From Desulfitobacterium dehalogenans ATCC 51507 (lineage in GTDB: Bacteria; Bacillota; Desulfitobacteriia; Desulfitobacteriales; Desulfitobacteriaceae), in NCBI RefSeq assembly GCF_000243155.2, contig NC_018017.1:1240001-1304000 (forward strand): DNA of 64,000 nucleotides. Reading direction: 5' to 3'. Below, in pieces: positions 62,953 through 64,000 of this stretch (the first letter of the stretch is position 1; each line of letters begins with the position of its first letter). A model generated the notes under the pieces. It did not search any database. It was not told the origin of the DNA and saw only the letters and a program-made list of their open reading frames with translations. The translations under genes were made by a program, and so were the position numbers.

Positions 62953-63720
62953 TTAGGCCTCGCGGGGACAGCCTGCGATTAAGTCATTCACAACCTGCCC
63001 TGCCATGAGAAGCCCTGATACTGGGGGGACAAAGGAAATGCTGCCGGGGATTTGCCGTTTAAGGGCACAATGGGCATCGCCCCCCGGACAAATGCAATTA
63101 TTTCGACAATCGGCTTCCGTAGCTAAGGGTGTGAGAGGGAGATCAGGAGAATATACGACTTTGATTCCCCTTGTAATTCCTTCTTTGCGAAGTAATTTCC
63201 GTACCGCTTTGGCCAAAGGATCTCCGCTGGTTTTGGATAAGTCTGTAATACGGTAGTTTTCAGCGGAAAGACGATTGCCTGCTCCCATACTGGAAATCAG
63301 GGGAATATTACGCTGGATACATTCTTTGGCCAGAGCAACTTTACCGGAGACGGTATCAATAGCGTCCACCACATAATCCGGCTTTTTGCCCAAGAAGCTT
63401 TCTGCATTTTCGGCGGAGAAGAATTCTTTAATAGCTTCCACCTTCGCCTTTGGGTTAATATCCAGGATGCGGTTCTTCATGACTTCAACTTTCGCTTTAC
63501 CGATGGTCGAATGAAGAGCATGAAGCTGACGATTGATATTGGTCAAACAAATCTCATCGTAGTCCACGAGGATCAAGTGCCCCACACCGGCCCGAGCCAG
63601 GGCTTCTGCGGTATAGGATCCCACACCGCCTACGCCGAAAATTATAACTGTGCTTTGGCTAAGCTTCTCCAATGCGGATTTACCAATAAGAATCTCAGTT
63701 CTAGAGAATTTATGCTGCAT
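62953..63720 (-). CDS. tcdA: tRNA threonylcarbamoyladenosine dehydratase (TcdA/ThiF family)
   Basis: This 255-residue E1-like enzyme has the adenylation Rossmann motif GVGGVGSYTAEALARAG, DYDEICLTNINRQ and DAIDTVSGK. It cyclises t6A37 of tRNA to ct6A with ATP. A Cys-rich stretch near the C-terminus (DCRNNCICPGGDAHC) is a variant feature of some Firmicute members. AGGAGG precedes the ATG. It lies 180 nt upstream (by coding direction) of the two-component pair's regulator gene but has its own terminator. Confidence 0.9.
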   Translation of the reverse strand: MQHKFSRTEILIGKSALEKLSQSTVIIFGVGGVGSYTAEALARAGVGHLILVDYDEICLTNINRQLHALHSTIGKAKVEVMKNRILDINPKAKVEAIKEFFSAENAESFLGKKPDYVVDAIDTVSGKVALAKECIQRNIPLISSMGAGNRLSAENYRITDLSKTSGDPLAKAVRKLLRKEGITRGIKVVYSPDLPLTPLATEADCRNNCICPGGDAHCALKRQIPGSISFVPPVSGLLMAGQVVNDLIAGCPREA

Positions 63721-64000
63721 GAGTATCCTCCTCGTTTTTCAGAAGTCTATCTATTCCATTAGGTCAATTTTATGATTTCAGTTAATCAGTATAGCATAGT
63801 GCTTTAGGCAAAGAAAGAGAGTGTTTAGCTATTATTTTGTCCACAGACATCAGGACTAACACGACCAAAGGTAGCGCCTTAGACAAAGCTGGAAGTAAAA
63901 AAAGAGAATATTAGAAAGACGATAGGTTTGCTTGAAAAAAACTTGTGTATTGATTATATTTATGACATGCTAATTTGTAAAGATTTCTTTTAGTGTACGG
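63721..64000. other. Intergenic sequence to the window end
   Basis: The 280 nt are AT-rich, with no open frame preceded by a ribosome binding site. They should hold the tcdA promoter; nothing else was recognised. Confidence 0.4.

Noticed and set aside
1-64000. Prophage, integrase or tRNA-linked island
   Set aside because: No integrase, phage structural gene or tRNA gene was found.

Overview
The window reads as a chromosomal segment of a low-to-mid GC, Gram-positive, anaerobic Firmicute. The anaerobic B12 pathway, strong AGGAGG ribosome binding sites with frequent TTG/GTG starts, S-layer and cell-wall-binding proteins, type III glutamine synthetase, several sigma-54 activators and a glutamate 2,3-aminomutase together fit a Desulfitobacterium-like Peptococcaceae member. 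The genus is inferred from gene content only. There is no rRNA, tRNA, CRISPR array, prophage or intact insertion sequence.

Layout. (1) 1-8258: late cobalamin genes on the + strand (cbiX end, cbiC, cbiP, cbiB, cbiA, cobA, a PduX-like kinase, cobD), tightly overlapped except for a 630-nt non-coding block between cbiB and cbiA that folds into nested helices. (2) 8409-14748: a tiny membrane peptide, then cytochrome bd oxidase cydAB and its ABC exporter cydDC. (3) 14854-26239: an NhaD-type antiporter, envelope proteins (SLH/YcdB-like, PspC, LiaF-like, CWB2), a DUF2935 protein, a beta-hydroxyacid dehydrogenase and a Pro-rich protein ending in eight 8-residue repeats. (4) 26360-34061, - strand: ridA, tryptophanase, an aromatic amino acid permease behind a sigma-54 promoter, its TyrR-like activator, and glnN. 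(5) 34370-41448: chemoreceptor, Mn catalase, TrmO with a His-rich tail coupled to cooT, a tautomerase, a HEAT-like/MGMT fusion, a VOC protein and a radical SAM protein. (6) 41523-45380: glutamate 2,3-aminomutase behind a c-di-AMP (ydaO-type) riboswitch, facing a GntR/RCK_C regulator of BusR architecture and a LytS-type kinase. (7) 45377-53657: acpS, nnr, alr, gamma-carbonic anhydrase, a D-2-hydroxyacid dehydrogenase, murT-gatD and a MazEF-type module. (8) 53658-60683: a decaying stretch with a frameshifted metallo-beta-lactamase gene and remnants of an ArsR/P-type ATPase locus. Between these lie a C26 amidohydrolase, a second sigma-54 activator with palindromic sites and a -24/-12 promoter in front of a DoxX gene, and a nitroreductase. 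(9) 60684-63720: an OmpR/HAMP two-component pair and tcdA.

The two most coherent regulatory stories are the c-di-AMP-linked osmolyte locus at 41.5-45.4 kb and the two sigma-54 circuits at 28.5-31.8 kb and 56.2-59.4 kb. The least explained sequence is the structured block at 3579-4209.
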